Assembly (NCBI GenBank): GCA_011947345.1
Contig: JAAVTG010000333.1
Coordinates: forward strand, 1-64,000
Source of the DNA: Phytophthora quininea
Lineage: Eukaryota; Oomycota; Peronosporomycetes; Peronosporales; Peronosporaceae
Reading direction: 5' to 3'
DNA: 64,000 bases
Shown here: positions 62,218 to 64,000 of the stretch, piece after piece
Position numbering within the stretch: position 1 is the first letter of the stretch
Layout of the letters: each line of letters opens with the position of its first letter
Made by a program: the position numbers and the translations under genes
The notes under the pieces: model-generated
What the model saw: the letters and a program-made list of their open reading frames with translations, nothing else
What the model was told of the DNA's origin: nothing
The model's database searches: none

Positions 62218-64000
62218 ATGCAGCGCAGCGCCGAGGCCACCGCGCCGCCCATCAAACACAAGAGCGCGTCGTCCCCCGTCAAGGCGAGCCCCAAGACGCT
62301 GACGCTGGCGGAGGCCGTGGCGCAGCAGAAGAAGGCCAGGATCCCGTCGCCCCTGTCACTGTCGCTGCCACCCGCTCCAAGCTCCGCCAAGACGCCGCAT
62401 GCCGCCTCAAAGACGCGCTCGCCCGTGCAGCCCGTGGCGGAGCCTCCGGCCAGCGCCGGAAGCGACCGCAGCGACAAGAGGAGAGAGCCAAGGACGCCAA
62501 GGAGATCAAGGAAGCCGTTCCATCGGTCCCCGAGGACGACGGCATCGCCAAGCTGCACCTGACGGACCCGGCGAGGCTATCGGACATGACCGAGAGGATG
62601 AAACCCAAGCTCAAGGTGTCGGAGAGCGGCCGCTTCGAGGACCAGTTCTACCACGCCCACGACGGCAGCAAGACAATGGCGAGGCTGCGCAACCGCGCCT
62701 ACTTGAAGAAGACAGTGCACATGAGCGGCAACGACGTGGAGCAGTTTTCGGACGCAGACATCATCACGAGCGGCTATCTGGTCAAGCAGGGGTCCTTCTG
62801 GAAGTCGTGGAGACGCAGGTTCTTCATCTTGAGACGAGACCGACCGGTGCTGTGCTACTACACGTCGGCGGAGGAGTTGGCCAAGCTGGGGAGATCGCAA
62901 TTGACGAACATACGACAGTGCAGCCGACGCCGAAGGACGGATTCCCATTCAGGTTTACTGTGGAGAACGACGGGCGCAAGTTGACGTTGTTTGCCGAGCA
63001 GGGGAGGAGGCGATGGAGGCATGGATCTCGTGTATCAATGGGTGCATCACGCAGAGAGTGAGGAATGTATCACGGGCTACGATTAATGGATCGTTCGATC
63101 GTCGCTCGGAGGGTCGTTCAGAACGGAGTTGCAGGCCCGGACTTCGGAGAGCACGCCCATGATGGACGACCTAAACATGGATCGCGCTAGTTTCTCGCGA
63201 ATGGAGAATCCGCACGTTGCGAGCGGAATGAACACCATGAAGCGGTACTCTACGGACACCACAGTCATTCAACAAGCTGCTAACGACTCTAGGGTCAATC
63301 GTGAACATGAGAAGAAGAACCGAGAGCACAGGAACTCTCGTTTGACTAGTGTCGTGTCGGCTCCGATGGAACCAGCAAAAATGAGACCGAAGCTGTATCG
63401 ATCAGCCAGTGCAGGTTCCATACTGACTCAGGAGACGTCGACTTACGGGACTGGTCGAGCATACGATGATAACGGACTTTCGATGATTAAGACGCCTGCT
63501 AACTCGGCAGGCGATTTACAAGTGCTACTATGCAATCCAACAATTCCCCACGCGCACCGAGTTTAAGTTTGCCTGGCTTTAAGCCACGCCCCAGTGTGGA
63601 ATTGGCTGTCTCCGTGGGCAGTAAAGCTGTTCAAGATGTTCCTCAAATGCTGGTAGTTCTTTTCAGTGTTACTCAAGGAAAACGCCCAGTCGAGATCTCC
63701 CGCACAGAAATGCGAAGCTCTCTTGCTCTTCGATCTTGTGGAGGCGACTTCTATGCCGGGATTTCAATGCGTTGTTGTCGGTACCTCGCAGTGCGCGGTC
63801 GATGCTTCAGTTTGAGATTTATTCCGTGATAAACCCTGCTTCTGAAGAACTTGACGCTCAAAAATCGTTGGGATTTGTGCGTATTTCAGCGTTGGACGTA
63901 CTCTTCTCACGTGAGTCTTCAATGCTGCTGGAGTGCCACCGTATTGACTCCTCAAAGCAACTCTACTATCTTGTCGTCGACCGCTTCATTCCTCCTGGAC
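62218..64000 (+). CDS. PH and C2-like domain protein (3' end outside window)
   Basis: The ATG at 62218 begins a basic, Ser/Pro/Ala-rich N-terminus of about 100 residues. A PH domain follows (SGYLVKQGSFWKSWRRRFFILRRDRPVLCYY … FRFTVENDGRKLTLFAEQG … MEAWISCINGC). A Ser/Arg-rich linker leads to a C2-like region near the window end (LVVLFSV…EISRTEM; SLGFVRISALDVLFSRESSMLLECHRID) that runs off the edge still open. Single bases are missing near 62490, 62896, 63005 and at least twice around 63700-63810. PH plus C2 points to a membrane/phosphoinositide-linked protein; an inositol-polyphosphate-4-phosphatase-like C-terminus is possible but not visible. Confidence 0.6.

Noticed and set aside
1..64000. 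CRISPR arrays, bacterial operons or riboswitches
   Set aside because: Introns and gene families are eukaryotic; no regularly spaced short repeats were seen.

Overview
The window is nuclear DNA of an oomycete, most likely a Phytophthora species. The evidence is the gene content: a cluster of necrosis-inducing NLP genes, GH17 glucanases fused to a ricin-type lectin, a PL3 pectate lyase, paired PUFA elongases and flagellar genes. Genes are compact, introns are short (about 55-130 nt, GT-AG), intergenic gaps are small, and several secreted-protein genes have oomycete-type initiator motifs (CATTYYNCAWTTT-like) just upstream. The species assignment is inference.

Layout. 1-157: tail of an unknown plus-strand gene. 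626-3376: PLAA/Ufd3-type gene (WD40-PFU-PUL, minus). 3474-5230: a lectin-domain remnant and an intact GH17 glucanase (minus). 6132-7384: CARM1-like arginine methyltransferase (plus). 7512-9037: membrane-anchored S41 protease (minus). 9182-9963: pectate lyase (minus). 11.2-17.4 kb: a large inverted repeat with a 231-bp spacer. It carries two copies of a PH-like gene and of a membrane-anchored prokaryote-type tungstate/molybdate-binding protein; the left copy of the latter is broken and internally inverted. 17.8-20.3 kb: two tandem ELO elongases. 20731-23101: RS-rich WD40 protein. 24348-27376: ABC half-transporter with an N-terminal voltage-sensor-like domain. 27713-30153: WW-PDZ-coiled-coil-PH scaffold. 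30371-33809: two adjacent gag-derived zinc-knuckle genes without pol. 33915-36541: APC10, a tiny kinetochore-like gene and RIO1 kinase.

36657-45203: a second inverted arrangement, in which two nearly identical GH17 copies face away from each other across three NLP genes (one broken) and a nine-exon DOT1-like methyltransferase. 45379-46086: Rsa3-like ribosome assembly protein. 46146-52656: FAM227-like gene and tubulin cofactor D on a divergent promoter. 52703-55336: DMT-transporter/phospholipase-D fusion. 56047-61772: TPR-MYND protein, SF-assemblin, MATE transporter and the TFIIH helicase XPB. 62218 to the end: PH-C2 protein running off the window.

An important caveat is that many clearly functional, conserved genes (PLAA, RIO1, TBCD, SF-assemblin, the ABC transporter) are interrupted by single missing bases, nearly all at homopolymer runs and all in the same direction. 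This looks like consensus undercalling in the assembly rather than pseudogenization, so most frameshifts below are treated as probable sequence errors. The true pseudogenes (left SBP copy, second NLP, 3' lectin fragment) have additional lesions: nonsense codons, inversion or truncation.
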